Source: Sphingobium arseniciresistens
Lineage (GTDB): Bacteria; Pseudomonadota; Alphaproteobacteria; Sphingomonadales; Sphingomonadaceae
Length of the DNA stretch: 64,000 bases
Assembly: GCA_029167225.1 (NCBI GenBank)
Contig: JARFNK010000005.1
Location: forward strand, 186,001 to 250,000
Direction: 5' to 3'
Below, piece after piece: positions 44,607-54,916 of this stretch; position 1 is the stretch's first letter, and each line of letters opens with the position of its first letter. Below the pieces are notes generated by a model. That model was not told where the DNA came from and searched no databases. It worked only from the letters and a program-made list of their open reading frames with translations. The translations under genes were made by a program, and so were the position numbers.

Positions 44607-45848
44607 ATGGAAACTGCCGACGCACAAAACAACTGTCTTTCCCAACCACTCGAAGGACTCAGAGTTCTGGAACTCGGCCATTTCATCGCCGCGCCGTTTT
44701 GCACCCGGTTGCTGGGCGATCTCGGGGCGGACATCGTCAAGGTCGAGCCTCTGGGCGGCGACCCTGTGCGAAAATGGGGCGAGGCGATCGACGGGAACTC
44801 GCTGTGGTGGTCGATCCACGGACGTAACAAGCGCAGCGTGGCGCTTGATTTGAAGCGCGAGGAAGCGCGGGGCATCGTGCTCCGGCTTGTTGAGCAGTGC
44901 GATGTGGTGGTCGAGAATTTTAGGCCCGGCCAGCTTGCGGCGATGGGGCTGGGGGCCGAACATCTGCGTGCGGCCAATCCCGACTTGGTGATCGCGCAGA
45001 TCTCGGGCTTCGGACAGGATGGGCCCTATCGCGATCGCGCCGCCTTCGGCGTGATCGGCGAGGCGGTCGGCGGCCTCAGATATCTGACCAATCACCCGCC
45101 CGGCACGACTGACCTGCCGCCGGTGCGCGTCGGGGTGAGCATCGGGGATTCGATTGCGGGCCTTTACGCTGCGTTCGGGATCATGGTGGCGCTGTGGCGG
45201 CGCGATCGCAGGGGCGGCGACGGCGGCGGACGCACGGTCGATGTCGCGCTGACGGAATCGATCCTCAGCATGATGGAAGGGATGCTCCCCGAATATGGAG
45301 CGCTCGGCAAGATCAAGCAGCCCACCGGCGGTGCGATCGCGACTGCGACGCCATCGAACGCCTATCCGACATCCGAAGGCCAATGGGTGCTGGTCGCGGC
45401 GAATTCCGATCCCCTATTCGCGCGGTTGATGACGCTGCTGGGGCGGCCGGAACTGATCGAGGATATGCGTTATTGCGACAATCCTCAGCGCGTCCGCCAT
45501 GCGAGCGACCTCGATGCCATCATCGGCGGATGGACGCGCCGCCACTCGTCGGATGCGATTATCGCTCAGCTCGAGGCGGCCGATATTCCCTGTTGCAAGG
45601 CCTACACTGCTGCCGATTGCGCCGCAGATCCCCAATATCGCCACCGCGGCATGGTCCGGGAAGTCGAGGATCCGCTTCTGGGGAAAGTCCTGCACACAGG
45701 CATTGTTCCGCATTTGCCCGAAAGTCCGGGCGCGATCCGCTGGGCCGGGCCTTCCATCGGACAGCACACCGACGAGGTACTTGCCGAGTTGGCCGGATTG
45801 ACCGAGCAGGAGCTGGTGTCCCTCAGGCACGCGGGGGTGGTCCGATGA
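44607..45848 (+). CDS. Class III CoA-transferase (CaiB/BaiF family)
   Basis: A 413-residue enzyme that moves CoA between carboxylic acids. It begins GLRVLELGHFIAAPFCTRLL and GDLGADIVKVEPLGGDPVR, with DLKREEARGIVLRL, VVVENFRPGQLAAMGLG and the catalytic aspartate region (G-D-S-I-A-G-L-Y follows RVGVSIGDS) typical of the family. A GTG at 44601 is an alternative start. The gene overlaps the next by four bases. With the lyase and LeuCD-like genes it fits activation of citramalate, mesaconate or a related diacid with succinyl-CoA. Substrate is inferred from context only. Confidence 0.88.
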   Translation: METADAQNNCLSQPLEGLRVLELGHFIAAPFCTRLLGDLGADIVKVEPLGGDPVRKWGEAIDGNSLWWSIHGRNKRSVALDLKREEARGIVLRLVEQCDVVVENFRPGQLAAMGLGAEHLRAANPDLVIAQISGFGQDGPYRDRAAFGVIGEAVGGLRYLTNHPPGTTDLPPVRVGVSIGDSIAGLYAAFGIMVALWRRDRRGGDGGGRTVDVALTESILSMMEGMLPEYGALGKIKQPTGGAIATATPSNAYPTSEGQWVLVAANSDPLFARLMTLLGRPELIEDMRYCDNPQRVRHASDLDAIIGGWTRRHSSDAIIAQLEAADIPCCKAYTAADCAADPQYRHRGMVREVEDPLLGKVLHTGIVPHLPESPGAIRWAGPSIGQHTDEVLAELAGLTEQELVSLRHAGVVR

Positions 45849-46777
45849 TTCGGCTGCCTACCGCCATAGAACTGGTCGAGGTGGGGCCGCGCGACGGGCT
45901 CCAATCGGTACGGGAATTCGTTCCCACGGCCACCAAGATCGAGCTGATCCGGCAACTTTATGACGCCGGCATCCGGCGGATGGAAGTCACGTCCTTCGTC
46001 AGCGAAGCCGCGCTACCCCAGATGGCCGACGCGGCGGAGATCGTTGCCGTGGCAAATGCCCTGGCGGGGCTTGACGCTTGCGCGCTCGTTCCCACGGTTA
46101 GGCATGCGGAGCGTGCGCTGGTAGCCGGCACCCGACATCTTGCATTCGTCCTGTCCGCCTCGGAAGCGCACAACCGCAGCAATGTGCGGCGCAGTCCGCT
46201 GGAATCGGCCGATGAGTTCGCCCGGCTCGTGGAGACGATCCCGGACGGCACCCGGCTGCGTGTCAATGTGGCGACGGCGTTCGACTGTCCGATGACGGGC
46301 AGGGTCGAGGCGGAAACGGTGCTGCAACTGCTGGCGGGATTGATCGAGATCGCCCCCGGCGCCGAACTGGCGCTGTGCGACACGACCGGCCGCGCTTCGC
46401 CCCTGCAGGTCGCGAGCCTGTTCGAGGCGGCCAAGGTTCGCTTTCCTGCGGCCGATCGGTGGGCCTTTCATGGCCATGACACTTATGGCGCCGGTGCCGC
46501 GAACGTCTTCGCCGCGCTGCTGGCAGGGGTGCGCGTGATCGATGCGGCCTGCGCCGGGCTGGGTGGCTGCCCCTTCGCTCCTGGAGCGACCGGCAATGTC
46601 GCCACCGAAGACGTGGTCTGGATGCTCGATGGCATGGGTATCGCGACCGGAATCCGGCTTGCCGATCTGTGTCGCGCAGCCGAGAGGATCGCGCTCGTTC
46701 CAGGCGCGCAGACCGGCGGGCGCGTGCGGATCGCGCTCGCTTCGCGCGCATGCCTGCAACCGGAGCTGACGGCATGA
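45845..46777 (+). CDS. HMG-CoA lyase-family aldolase (candidate citramalyl-CoA lyase)
   Basis: A 310-residue TIM-barrel lyase. Catalytic features of HMG-CoA lyases are present: VGPRDGLQ (Arg16, Asp17), [12 protein letters not shown] (His209, His211), and the cysteine loop [20 protein letters not shown] (Cys242, Asn251). This family also contains (R)-citramalyl-CoA lyases, known from Chloroflexus, which release acetyl-CoA and pyruvate. With a class III CoA-transferase upstream and LeuCD-like subunits downstream, a citramalyl-CoA lyase role is more likely than leucine degradation, which would need isovaleryl- and methylcrotonyl-CoA genes. Both junctions overlap by four bases. Confidence 0.87.
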   Translation: MIRLPTAIELVEVGPRDGLQSVREFVPTATKIELIRQLYDAGIRRMEVTSFVSEAALPQMADAAEIVAVANALAGLDACALVPTVRHAERALVAGTRHLAFVLSASEAHNRSNVRRSPLESADEFARLVETIPDGTRLRVNVATAFDCPMTGRVEAETVLQLLAGLIEIAPGAELALCDTTGRASPLQVASLFEAAKVRFPAADRWAFHGHDTYGAGAANVFAALLAGVRVIDAACAGLGGCPFAPGATGNVATEDVVWMLDGMGIATGIRLADLCRAAERIALVPGAQTGGRVRIALASRACLQPELTA

Positions 46778-48189
46778 ACGCGCCGCACCCGCGAACGCTC
46801 TACGAGAAGATCTGGGACGATCATGTCGTTGCAGACCTTGGGGAAGGGCTGGCACTGCTCTACGTCGACCTCCACCTCGTCAACGAAGTGACGAGCCCGC
46901 AGGCGTTTTCCGGTCTGCGTGGCGCGGGCCGGAAAGTCCGCCGGCCCGACCGCACCATCGCGGTGGCCGATCACAATGTACCCACGACCGATCGCCTCAT
47001 GGGCATCTCCGACCCGGAGAGCCGGATGCAGGTCGAAGCACTGGAGCGCAATGTTGTGGAATTCGGCGTTCCCTATGTCGACCTGCTCGGCGAGCATCAG
47101 GGGATCGTCCACGTGATCGGCCCGGAACTGGGGCTGACGCTCCCAGGTACGACGATCGTTTGCGGTGACAGCCATACTTCCACTCATGGCGCCTTCGGTG
47201 CGCTCGCGTTCGGGATCGGAACTTCGGAAGTCGAGCACGTTCTGGCGACCCAGGCGCTTCCCCAACAGAAGTCGCGCAGCATGCTGATCCGCGTGGTCGG
47301 AGCGCCGCCTCGAGGCGTCTCGGCCAAGGACATGATCCTGCACATCATCGGCCGGATTGGCACTGCAGGTGCGACGGGCCACGTCATCGAATATGCGGGG
47401 ATGGCGATCGAGGCGCTGGACATGGCCGGGCGCATGACGATCTGCAACATGTCGATAGAAGCCGGCGCCCGGGCGGGACTCGTGGCGCCGGACGACGTGA
47501 CGTTCGCCTATCTCCGGGGCCGGCTACGGGCGCCCAGAGGGTCCGACTTCGAACTGGCGGTTGCCAGGTGGCGGGAACTTCGCAGCGATCCGGGGGCCCG
47601 CTTCGACAAGGTTGTCGAACTGGACGTCTCCGCCATTGCGCCGATGGTGACATGGGGCACCAGCCCCCAGGCAGTCGTCTCCATCGACGGGTGCGCGCCG
47701 GATCCCGCCGGCCTCGCCGATCCGGCTGAGCAGGACCAGGCGCGAGAGATGCTGCGCTACATGGCGCTGGAGCCGGGCCAGGCAGTCCGCGGCATCGCTC
47801 TCGATACGGCCTTCATCGGAAGCTGCACCAATGGTCGGCTCGAAGACCTGCGCGCCGCGGCGGCTGTCCTTAAGGGGCGCAAGGTCGCGCCGGGCATGCG
47901 CGCGCTTGCAGTTCCGGGCTCGACGATGGTCAAGCATCTGGCGGAAGCGGAGGGGCTCGACCGGGTCTTCCTCGATGCCGGTTTCGAATGGCGCGAGGCA
48001 GGCTGTTCGATGTGCCTGGGGATGAACCCTGACAGGCTCGCGCTTGGCGAGCGCTGCGCATCCACTTCGAACCGGAACTTCGAAGGCCGCCAGGGGCCGG
48101 GCGGTCGGACCCATCTGATGTCGCCCGCCATGGTCGCCGCCGCGGCGATCGAAGGCTGCATCGCGGATGCCCGGGAATATCTGCGGTGA
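46774..48189 (+). CDS. Aconitase-family hydro-lyase large subunit (LeuC-like)
   Basis: A 471-residue [4Fe-4S] hydro-lyase subunit. It begins [27 protein letters not shown] as LeuC proteins do. The cluster cysteines are in IGSCTNGR and in [43 protein letters not shown] is typical. LeuC/LeuD-type enzymes include isopropylmalate isomerase, citraconate hydratase, mesaconase and dimethylmaleate hydratase. The catabolic setting favours a methylmaleate/mesaconate hydratase over leucine biosynthesis. It forms a heterodimer with the next gene product. Confidence 0.9.
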   Translation: MNAPHPRTLYEKIWDDHVVADLGEGLALLYVDLHLVNEVTSPQAFSGLRGAGRKVRRPDRTIAVADHNVPTTDRLMGISDPESRMQVEALERNVVEFGVPYVDLLGEHQGIVHVIGPELGLTLPGTTIVCGDSHTSTHGAFGALAFGIGTSEVEHVLATQALPQQKSRSMLIRVVGAPPRGVSAKDMILHIIGRIGTAGATGHVIEYAGMAIEALDMAGRMTICNMSIEAGARAGLVAPDDVTFAYLRGRLRAPRGSDFELAVARWRELRSDPGARFDKVVELDVSAIAPMVTWGTSPQAVVSIDGCAPDPAGLADPAEQDQAREMLRYMALEPGQAVRGIALDTAFIGSCTNGRLEDLRAAAAVLKGRKVAPGMRALAVPGSTMVKHLAEAEGLDRVFLDAGFEWREAGCSMCLGMNPDRLALGERCASTSNRNFEGRQGPGGRTHLMSPAMVAAAAIEGCIADAREYLR

Positions 48190-48809
48190 AGCCGTTCAGC
48201 CGCATCGAAGGGATCGCCGCCCCGCTGCCCATGGCAAATGTCGACACGGACAAGATTCTGCCAGCCAGATATCTCAAGACGACCGAGCGGGAAGGGCTGG
48301 GCCAGGCCCTGTTCGCAAGTTTGCGGTGCGATGCGGATGGTCGCGAGGTGCCCGGCTTCATTCTCAACCGCCAGGAATATCGCGAGGCGCGGATTCTGAT
48401 CGCGCTTGAGAATTTCGGATGCGGATCGAGCCGGGAACATGCGCCTTGGGCGCTGGCGGATTTCGGCATCCGTTGCGTCGTGGCGCCGGGTTTCGCGGAA
48501 ATTTTCTACAATAATTGCATCAAGAACGGGATCCTGCCCGTGGTCCTGCCGCGCGATGAAGTCGACCGATTGCTGGTTCTCGCCGGGGACCCGGCCACCG
48601 CGCGAATGAGCGTGGACCTTGAGCGCCAGATTATTGAAGCGGCGGAAGAACGCTTCGCCTTCGAAATTGAGCCCGGCGCGAAACGACGCCTGCTCGAAGG
48701 GCTGGACGAAATCGTTCTGACACTTGAGCACGAGGGCGAACTCGGCGCGTTCGAAGGGCAGCACGCAAGCCAGCCCTTCCTCTGGCAACGGGTGCCCCTC
48801 AAGCCATGA
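48186..48809 (+). CDS. Aconitase-family hydro-lyase small subunit (LeuD-like)
   Basis: A 207-residue swivel-domain subunit starting at GTG, which overlaps the LeuC-like stop (GTGA). The family motifs are [18 protein letters not shown] near the N-terminus and [16 protein letters not shown] for the substrate-binding loop. [17 protein letters not shown] follows. Length agrees with LeuD. Its 3' end overlaps the convergent LysR gene by 11 bases. The substrate is as discussed for the large subunit. Confidence 0.92.
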   Translation: MKPFSRIEGIAAPLPMANVDTDKILPARYLKTTEREGLGQALFASLRCDADGREVPGFILNRQEYREARILIALENFGCGSSREHAPWALADFGIRCVVAPGFAEIFYNNCIKNGILPVVLPRDEVDRLLVLAGDPATARMSVDLERQIIEAAEERFAFEIEPGAKRRLLEGLDEIVLTLEHEGELGAFEGQHASQPFLWQRVPLKP

Positions 48810-49797
48810 CCGCCGTACTCGCCTCCGCAAAGAAATCGAGCGCCCTGCGCGCCGCTGCAGACAGCAAGGCAGGCTCGCGATGACACAGCGCCGTATTTCT
48901 TTTTGCCCACGGCTCCTGAAGCCGTACGATGGCGACGTTGCGCCGCGCGCCGGCAGCAAAGGCTTCGGGCAATATCGATATGCCCAGACCCGCCTCGACC
49001 AGCAACAACACGCTCTCGAAGCTTGCCATGTAAGCGCATGGGAGAAACTGCCGCTGCTCCTCGCGGGCGGCTTTTTCGAAGAGCGAGCACAACGCACTGT
49101 TGCGTTGCATGGCGATGAACGGGAAATCGAGGGCATCCCGCAAGGCAAGGCGCTCAATGCTGGCCAGCGGGTGCGAGGGGTGAACGACTGCAACCAGTTC
49201 GTCGCTAATCCATGGGCGCGAACTGAGGCCTGCCATGTCGATCGTGCCGGACACGAAACCCAGATCGGCACGGCCGCCGTGAATGTCGTCGACCACTTCG
49301 GTGCTCGTCCGTTCTTCAATCAGGAGCACGATGTCGGGGGCCCGTTCGCGGAATTCCCGGATCGCCCTCGCCAAGTGGGGAGTGATCGACGACATGTGCG
49401 CATGGATGTGCACGATCCCCGCCGCGCCGTTCTTCAGGGCATCGAACTTGCGCGTGGTTTTCTCGATCGTCGACAAAACATCTTGGGCGCAACCGAGCAG
49501 TTCGAGTCCTTCGGGCGTGGGGCGTACACCCCGGTCGGTTCGGTCGAGCAGCCGCACGCCAAGCCGTGCCTCAAGCGCCGCGATGCGGCGGCTGATCGCC
49601 GAAGGAGTGATGTTTTCGCTCTCGGCCGCGCGGGCCATGTTGCCCTCTGTGACGACAGTAGAAAACAGCTTCAGCGTAACGAGATCAAAAGTGCGGGTCG
49701 TAAGTCCAGGAAAGAGCCCATGCCCGGCTTGGCAGCGGCTCTCTTGGGGTGGGCTCACGATCTCCTTGTTCGCTCCACCAGCACATTGATCCGTCAC
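48799..49797 (-). CDS. LysR-family transcriptional regulator
   Basis: A 332-residue activator-type regulator. The N-terminal winged helix is VTLKLFSTVVTEGNMARAAE and then ENITPSAISRRIAALEARLGVRLLDRTDRGVRPT. The effector-binding domain follows, with ISDELVAVVHPSHPLAS and SVLLLVEAGLGISILPE. The start was set at GTG 49797, preceded by AGGAG; a GTG at 49815 is possible. It is divergent from the TonB-dependent receptor and probably responds to a pathway intermediate. An unusually long stretch of about 35 residues lies before the helix-turn-helix. Confidence 0.88.
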   Translation of the reverse strand: MTDQCAGGANKEIVSPPQESRCQAGHGLFPGLTTRTFDLVTLKLFSTVVTEGNMARAAESENITPSAISRRIAALEARLGVRLLDRTDRGVRPTPEGLELLGCAQDVLSTIEKTTRKFDALKNGAAGIVHIHAHMSSITPHLARAIREFRERAPDIVLLIEERTSTEVVDDIHGGRADLGFVSGTIDMAGLSSRPWISDELVAVVHPSHPLASIERLALRDALDFPFIAMQRNSALCSLFEKAAREEQRQFLPCAYMASFESVLLLVEAGLGISILPEAFAAGARRNVAIVRLQEPWAKRNTALCHREPALLSAAARRALDFFAEASTAVMA

Positions 49798-49913
49798 TGC
49801 GTGACTCCTTTGCACATGTTCAGATCAGAATGCGGGCGGCATTCCGTAGGTGGTAAGAAACGGCTTTTTCGCTTGCCTCGCACCCGAAGCGGTAAATTCC
49901 AAATGCATCAAAT

Positions 49914-49934
49914 ATACATCGATCTTGTATCGAT
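49914..49934. promoter_or_regulatory. Candidate regulator-binding site between LysR and receptor genes
   Basis: ATACATCGAT (49914-49923) is followed by CTTGT and a second ATCGAT (49929-49934), giving ATCGAT-N5-ATCGAT. The 10-mer ATACATCGAT recurs in inverted form at 55549-55558 before the hydrolase operon. Shared control by one regulator is inferred. Confidence 0.45.
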
Positions 49935-50073
49935 AGACAATATAAATTATGCGCCTCACCGACGAGGTGGGATGGCGAACTGCCCGCACCACAGGCGAGC
50001 CTCGGCGGGGCAAAGAAAACTGAATGGCGCACTGGTGTTTGGCCAGCGTGTCCAACCTTGAAAGGGAGAGGAA

Positions 50074-52512
50074 ATGATCAAGAAGTCCACAATCCGTTCG
50101 CTATGCTGCGGAACGGCCTTTGTTCTTTCGGCATTGCCGTTCGCCGCAAATCAAGCTTTGGCCCAAGATGTGCCAGCAAGCGATCAGCAGGCAGGCAGCC
50201 AACCTGCCAGCGATTTCGGGCAGGAAATTGTCGTTACTGCGAACAAGCGTGAGCAGTCGATCAACAAAGTCGGCTTGGCCATTACGGCACTGAGTGGTGA
50301 CGATCTAAAGTCGCAGGGCGTGGTATCGCTTGGAGATCTGGCAAACGCTGTCCCAGGCTTGAGCTTTACGCCTTCGGCCACACAGACTCCTGTCTTTACT
50401 GTGCGCGGCGTCGGCTTTTATGAAAGCTCGCTCGCTGCTTATCCGACTACAAGTGTCTATATGGACCAGGTGCCGCTGGCATTTCCGGCCTTGAGCACGC
50501 ACGCTAATTTCGACATTGAACGCGTCGAGGTTATAAAGGGGCCACAAGGCACATTATTCGGCCAGAATTCCACCGGTGGCGCAATCAACTTCATTGCCGC
50601 CAAGCCGACTTCGAGTTTTGAGGCAGGCGGTGACATCACCGTTGGGCGCTTCAATCGCGCCGAAGGCACTGCCTATGTCAGTGGTCCTCTTTCAGACACG
50701 GTCCGAGCGCGGATCGCGGTGACCGGAGCGCGGGCGGACGACTGGCAGAAGAGCTACACGCGCGCCGATACGCTGGGCGAGGTCGGCTATTATGGCGGTC
50801 GCATCATCATCGATTGGAGGCCCAGTGATATCGTTGATTTCGAGTTGAATCTGAACGGCTGGCGCGACAAGAGCGATCCGCAGGCACCCCAGTATCAGAC
50901 GCTTCTGTCGCAATTTTCTCCGGGTACTGATCCGGCACTTGTCGCCTATCCGTTTGCGCCCTTCCAGCCACGTGCAGCGGACTGGACTCCGTCGACCCGT
51001 CCCCACGCCAACAACAGGCTGTACCAAGGCTCTTTGCGGGGCAACTGGGAGATCGCGGACGGCGTTGTGCTGACCTCGATTAGCTCATATGTCGATTATC
51101 GACCGGACCAAGGGTTCGAGTCCGACGGAACCGCGCTGGCGAACGATGACTTCTTTATTGACCGAGGTTACATCAAGTCATTTAATCAAGAACTCCGGCT
51201 TGCCAATGATGGTGGAGCACCTTTTCGCTGGGTGGTCGGCGCAAACTATGAAAAGAGCCATGTTTACGAATATCAGCTGCAAGACTTTGGAACGCTGAGT
51301 ACCGTTCCGCTCTTTGGCTACACCGGTGCCTATGTCTACTCCGATCAGCACATGCGGAATTACGCGTTTTTCGCGAATTTGGAATATGATCTTGGGAGCG
51401 AAGTCACCGTCAAGGCCGGCGCTCGTTACACGAATGCCCGGCGTAATGCTGCAGTTTGCACCGGAGATCCTGGCGATGGCTCTTTCTCAGCCGCATTCGA
51501 AGAGTTGGCCAATGCGATCCAGCTTGGCTTCTTTCCGGTCGATGGTTTCACGCCTACAGGCATCCCAGTTCCGCCTATAGGTGCTGGCTGCGGGCCGCTG
51601 GACAATACAACGCTTGACGGAACTCCGGCGACCTATCTTCCAGGCGAGTTTAGGGGAACGCTTAGCGAAGATAACATCTCGTGGCGGGCAGGCATCGATT
51701 ACAAACCGTTTGATGGTCTCCTGGTTTATGCGAACGTCACGAAGGGATACAAAGCGGGCAGTTATCCGTTGGCTTCGGGTGCGACTTTCGAGCAGTTCCT
51801 CCCGGTTACTCAGGAATCGCTACTCTCGATCGAAGGTGGTTTCAAGTTCCGGACTGACGACCGGATATTGCAGATCAGCGGCGCTGGCTTCTATTACGAC
51901 TACCAGGACAAGCAGCTGCGTTCTAAGATCGTCGATCCGATCTTCGGTATCCTCGATGCGCTTACCAACGTTCCGAAATCGCGCATGTTCGGTGTCGAAC
52001 TGGATGCCACGCTCGCCCCGATCCCGGGCCTTTCGATTACCGCGTCGGGCAGCTACCTCGATAGCAAAATCACGAAATTTGTCGGTCCGAATACCGCAGG
52101 GATCGATACGGACTATTCGGGCTCGGTCATTCCATACACGCCAAAATTTCAAGCCCGGATTGCTGCGGAGTACAGATGGCGCACGGGTAATGCGGAGCCC
52201 TTCGTGGGCGTGGTCTTTTCGACTCGCAGCAAAGCCCTGGCGAATATCGGCGGCGACAAGGGCCTGGTGCTGACGCCAGACTTCGCCTCTTCGGTTCCTC
52301 CGTCGGATACCTATACGATCGACGGCTATTCGACGGTCGATGCTCGCATCGGCGCCTCATTCAACGATGGCAGGTACACAGTGACGCTGTTCGGCAAGAA
52401 CATCTTCAACAAATACTACGTCACCAACATTTTCACCAATTACGACACGATTAGTCGCTACGCAGCGCCCCCGGCGACCTACGGGGTGACGCTGGCATTC
52501 AAGTTCGACTGA
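50074..52512 (+). CDS. TonB-dependent outer-membrane receptor
   Basis: An 812-residue outer-membrane transporter. A signal peptide (about 1-30, ending NQALAQDV) precedes a TonB-box region EIVVTANKREQSINKVGLAI and a plug with VERVEVIKGPQGTLFGQNSTGG-like sequence (here IERVEVIKGPQGTLFGQN). The barrel ends YGVTLAFKFD. GGGAG is upstream of the ATG. Codons are AT-richer than in the genes around it, suggesting separate origin. It is divergent from LysR and upstream of the molybdenum hydroxylase genes, so it probably imports the parent aromatic compound. Confidence 0.92.
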   Translation: MIKKSTIRSLCCGTAFVLSALPFAANQALAQDVPASDQQAGSQPASDFGQEIVVTANKREQSINKVGLAITALSGDDLKSQGVVSLGDLANAVPGLSFTPSATQTPVFTVRGVGFYESSLAAYPTTSVYMDQVPLAFPALSTHANFDIERVEVIKGPQGTLFGQNSTGGAINFIAAKPTSSFEAGGDITVGRFNRAEGTAYVSGPLSDTVRARIAVTGARADDWQKSYTRADTLGEVGYYGGRIIIDWRPSDIVDFELNLNGWRDKSDPQAPQYQTLLSQFSPGTDPALVAYPFAPFQPRAADWTPSTRPHANNRLYQGSLRGNWEIADGVVLTSISSYVDYRPDQGFESDGTALANDDFFIDRGYIKSFNQELRLANDGGAPFRWVVGANYEKSHVYEYQLQDFGTLSTVPLFGYTGAYVYSDQHMRNYAFFANLEYDLGSEVTVKAGARYTNARRNAAVCTGDPGDGSFSAAFEELANAIQLGFFPVDGFTPTGIPVPPIGAGCGPLDNTTLDGTPATYLPGEFRGTLSEDNISWRAGIDYKPFDGLLVYANVTKGYKAGSYPLASGATFEQFLPVTQESLLSIEGGFKFRTDDRILQISGAGFYYDYQDKQLRSKIVDPIFGILDALTNVPKSRMFGVELDATLAPIPGLSITASGSYLDSKITKFVGPNTAGIDTDYSGSVIPYTPKFQARIAAEYRWRTGNAEPFVGVVFSTRSKALANIGGDKGLVLTPDFASSVPPSDTYTIDGYSTVDARIGASFNDGRYTVTLFGKNIFNKYYVTNIFTNYDTISRYAAPPATYGVTLAFKFD

Positions 52513-52683
52513 GGCAATGCGCGTGCCGGTCTCTCACCTGATGAAATCGAGCGTGGGCCAGGAATTGGTGCGACGGTGGTGGGGTGGCGATTTTGTCGCC
52601 GCCCAGTTTGCCTCGATGCATGGCTTGGTCGGCGGGTGCCGGTTGGGCGTGCATGAGTGTGAACGGGCCGGAGGGTTCATACC

Positions 52684-54864
52684 ATGACCGAGCGAGTCAG
52701 AATCAGCCGGCGCGGGCTGCTTGGCGCGGGCGCGCTCGGGAGTGTCGGCCTTCTCGTCGGCTTCCGCTACCTGGGCGGCGACGGCTCGCCCGCCGGCAAG
52801 GCGGCGAAGGCATTTTCGCCCAATGCCTATCTCCGGATCGGCGAGGACGACCGGGTCACGGCGATCATCGGCGCCACCGAAATGGGCCAGGGTATCTTCA
52901 CCTCGCTGGCCATGGTGTTAGCCGACGAGCTCGGCGCCCGCTGGGACAGCATCGAAGTGGAGGCGGCCCCGGTCGATCCTGCGTTCGGCAATGTGATCTT
53001 CGGCGGCCTCCAGGCGACTGCGGCCAGCACCAGTATCGTCGCCTTCTATAAGACGACCCGGGAAGCAGCCGCCGCGGCAAGGATGATGCTGATCCGCGCC
53101 GCGAGCGAGCGCTGGAAGGTGCCCGCCGAAGCCTGTACGGCGCGCGAGGGCCGGATCGAAGGGCCCGAGGGACGCGAAGCGAGCTTCGGTTCGCTGGTCG
53201 CCGAGGCCAAGAAGCTGGATCCGCCTACCAAGGAGAAGATCGTCCTCAAGGACGAGAAGGATTTCGCGCTGGTCGGGCGTCCGACCCGGCGGCTCGAAAC
53301 TCCGGCGATCGTGCGCGGAAAGCTACCCTATGGCGTGGATTTCGAAGTCCCCGGCATGCTGATCGCAACGGTCGCGCGGGCGCCAAGCCGCGATGCGAAA
53401 TTGCGCCGCTACGATGCGGGCAAAGCTTCGACCGTTCCCGGCGTTCAGGCGGTGGTTGATATTCCGAACGGCGTGGCGGTGATTGCCGACGGCTATTGGG
53501 CGGCCTTATCCGGCAGGAACCTGTTGGAACTTGAATGGGACGAGCCCGCACCGGGGCGCTCCTCTTCCGCCGGGCTGTTGGCGGACTATCAGCGACTTGC
53601 CCGCACTCCCGGTCCGGTGGCGGCTGAGCGGGGGCAAATCGCGCGGGGTGGCGGTACGGTCGCTGCCGAATATGCCGTGCCCTATCTCGCCCACGCGCCG
53701 ATGGAGCCGCTCAATTGCACCATCGGCACGTCGCGTGACGGTTGCGATGTCTGGGTCGGTACGCAATATCAAAGCCTCGACCGCAAGCAGGTCGCGCGCA
53801 TTCTCGGCTATTCCGAAACGGCGGTGCGAATTCACACGCTCTATATGGGGGGCGGGTTCGGCAGACGCGCCAGTCCGACCGAAGATGTGGTGGTCGAGAC
53901 GGCCGAGATCGTGAAGGCGGCCAGTGCCCTTGGCGGGGACGTCGCCGGGCGTCCAATCAAGAACATGTGGGCGCGCGAAGACGATATCCAGGGCGGGTAC
54001 TACCGTCCGATGGCCCACAATCGGCTGGAGGCCGTGCTGGGCGAAGACGGATATCCGACGAGCTGGCTCCACCGGATCGTGTCGCAGTCCTCGGCCAAGG
54101 GGAACGAATTCGAATTCCTGATCGCCAAGGGCATCGATACGACCTGCGTCGCAGGCGCCAGCGACATGCCCTATCGGGTTCCCGGCTTCCGGGTGGAACT
54201 CCATACGCCAGAGCGCGGACCGATCGTCCAGTGGATGCGCTCGGTTGGTAACGTGAACACCTGCCTTGCGGTCGAATGCTTCGTTGATGAGCTCGCGCAT
54301 CGGGCGGGGAAGGATCCGCTCGAATATCGCCGCGCGCTGCTGGCCGATGCGCCGGAGAACGCGCGGCTGCTCAGGACGCTCGATCTCGTGGCCGAGATGT
54401 CGGGTTGGTCACACCCGCCCCCCAAGGGGCATGGCCGGGGCGTGGCAATCCAGGACTATTGGGGAACCAAGATCTCGCAAGTCGCCGAAGTCTCGATCGA
54501 TGGTGATGCGCTGAAAGTGGAGCGCGTCTACTGTGCAGTCGATTGCGGCCTGGTCGTGAATCCGCTGGGTGCCGCGGCGCAGATCCAGGGCGGCATTCTG
54601 TTCGGCCTTTCAGCCGCGCTTTACGGCGAGATTACGCTCGAAGGTGGGCGAACGTTGCAGTCCAATTTCCACGACTATCCCATCCTGCGCATGCCGCAGG
54701 CGCCGCAAGTCTCGGTCGAGTTCGTGCAGAGTGATGCGGAACCGGTGGGAGTGGGGGAAGCTGCCGTGCCGCATATCGCGGCGGCGGTTTGCAATGCGAT
54801 CTTCGCCGCCTCCGGCCGCCGGGCCAGGGCGCTGCCGCTCGTTGCTGCGGGTTTCGAAGCATGA
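52684..54864 (+). CDS. Molybdenum hydroxylase large subunit (IorB-like), Tat-exported
   Basis: A 726-residue xanthine-oxidase-family subunit that binds the molybdopterin-cytosine cofactor. The N-terminus [20 protein letters not shown] is a twin-arginine signal, so the mature enzyme is periplasmic. [20 protein letters not shown] and [21 protein letters not shown] are family cofactor segments, and [19 protein letters not shown] contains the catalytic Glu. This two-subunit type without an FAD subunit includes isoquinoline 1-oxidoreductase and nicotinate dehydrogenase as well as aldehyde dehydrogenases. N-heterocycle hydroxylation is favoured by the neighbours. Electrons would go to a cytochrome or quinone. 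Confidence 0.87.
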   Translation: MTERVRISRRGLLGAGALGSVGLLVGFRYLGGDGSPAGKAAKAFSPNAYLRIGEDDRVTAIIGATEMGQGIFTSLAMVLADELGARWDSIEVEAAPVDPAFGNVIFGGLQATAASTSIVAFYKTTREAAAAARMMLIRAASERWKVPAEACTAREGRIEGPEGREASFGSLVAEAKKLDPPTKEKIVLKDEKDFALVGRPTRRLETPAIVRGKLPYGVDFEVPGMLIATVARAPSRDAKLRRYDAGKASTVPGVQAVVDIPNGVAVIADGYWAALSGRNLLELEWDEPAPGRSSSAGLLADYQRLARTPGPVAAERGQIARGGGTVAAEYAVPYLAHAPMEPLNCTIGTSRDGCDVWVGTQYQSLDRKQVARILGYSETAVRIHTLYMGGGFGRRASPTEDVVVETAEIVKAASALGGDVAGRPIKNMWAREDDIQGGYYRPMAHNRLEAVLGEDGYPTSWLHRIVSQSSAKGNEFEFLIAKGIDTTCVAGASDMPYRVPGFRVELHTPERGPIVQWMRSVGNVNTCLAVECFVDELAHRAGKDPLEYRRALLADAPENARLLRTLDLVAEMSGWSHPPPKGHGRGVAIQDYWGTKISQVAEVSIDGDALKVERVYCAVDCGLVVNPLGAAAQIQGGILFGLSAALYGEITLEGGRTLQSNFHDYPILRMPQAPQVSVEFVQSDAEPVGVGEAAVPHIAAAVCNAIFAASGRRARALPLVAAGFEA

Positions 54865-54916
54865 GGGGTGGTGCCCGCGTCGCCGGCGTCGCGGTACGCA
54901 AACGGAGCATTTTGCG

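Noticed and set aside
44607-48809. Leucine biosynthesis (leuCD) plus leucine degradation (HMG-CoA lyase)
   Set aside because: Opposite pathways would not be expected in one overlapped operon, and leuB or acyl-CoA dehydrogenase and carboxylase genes are missing.
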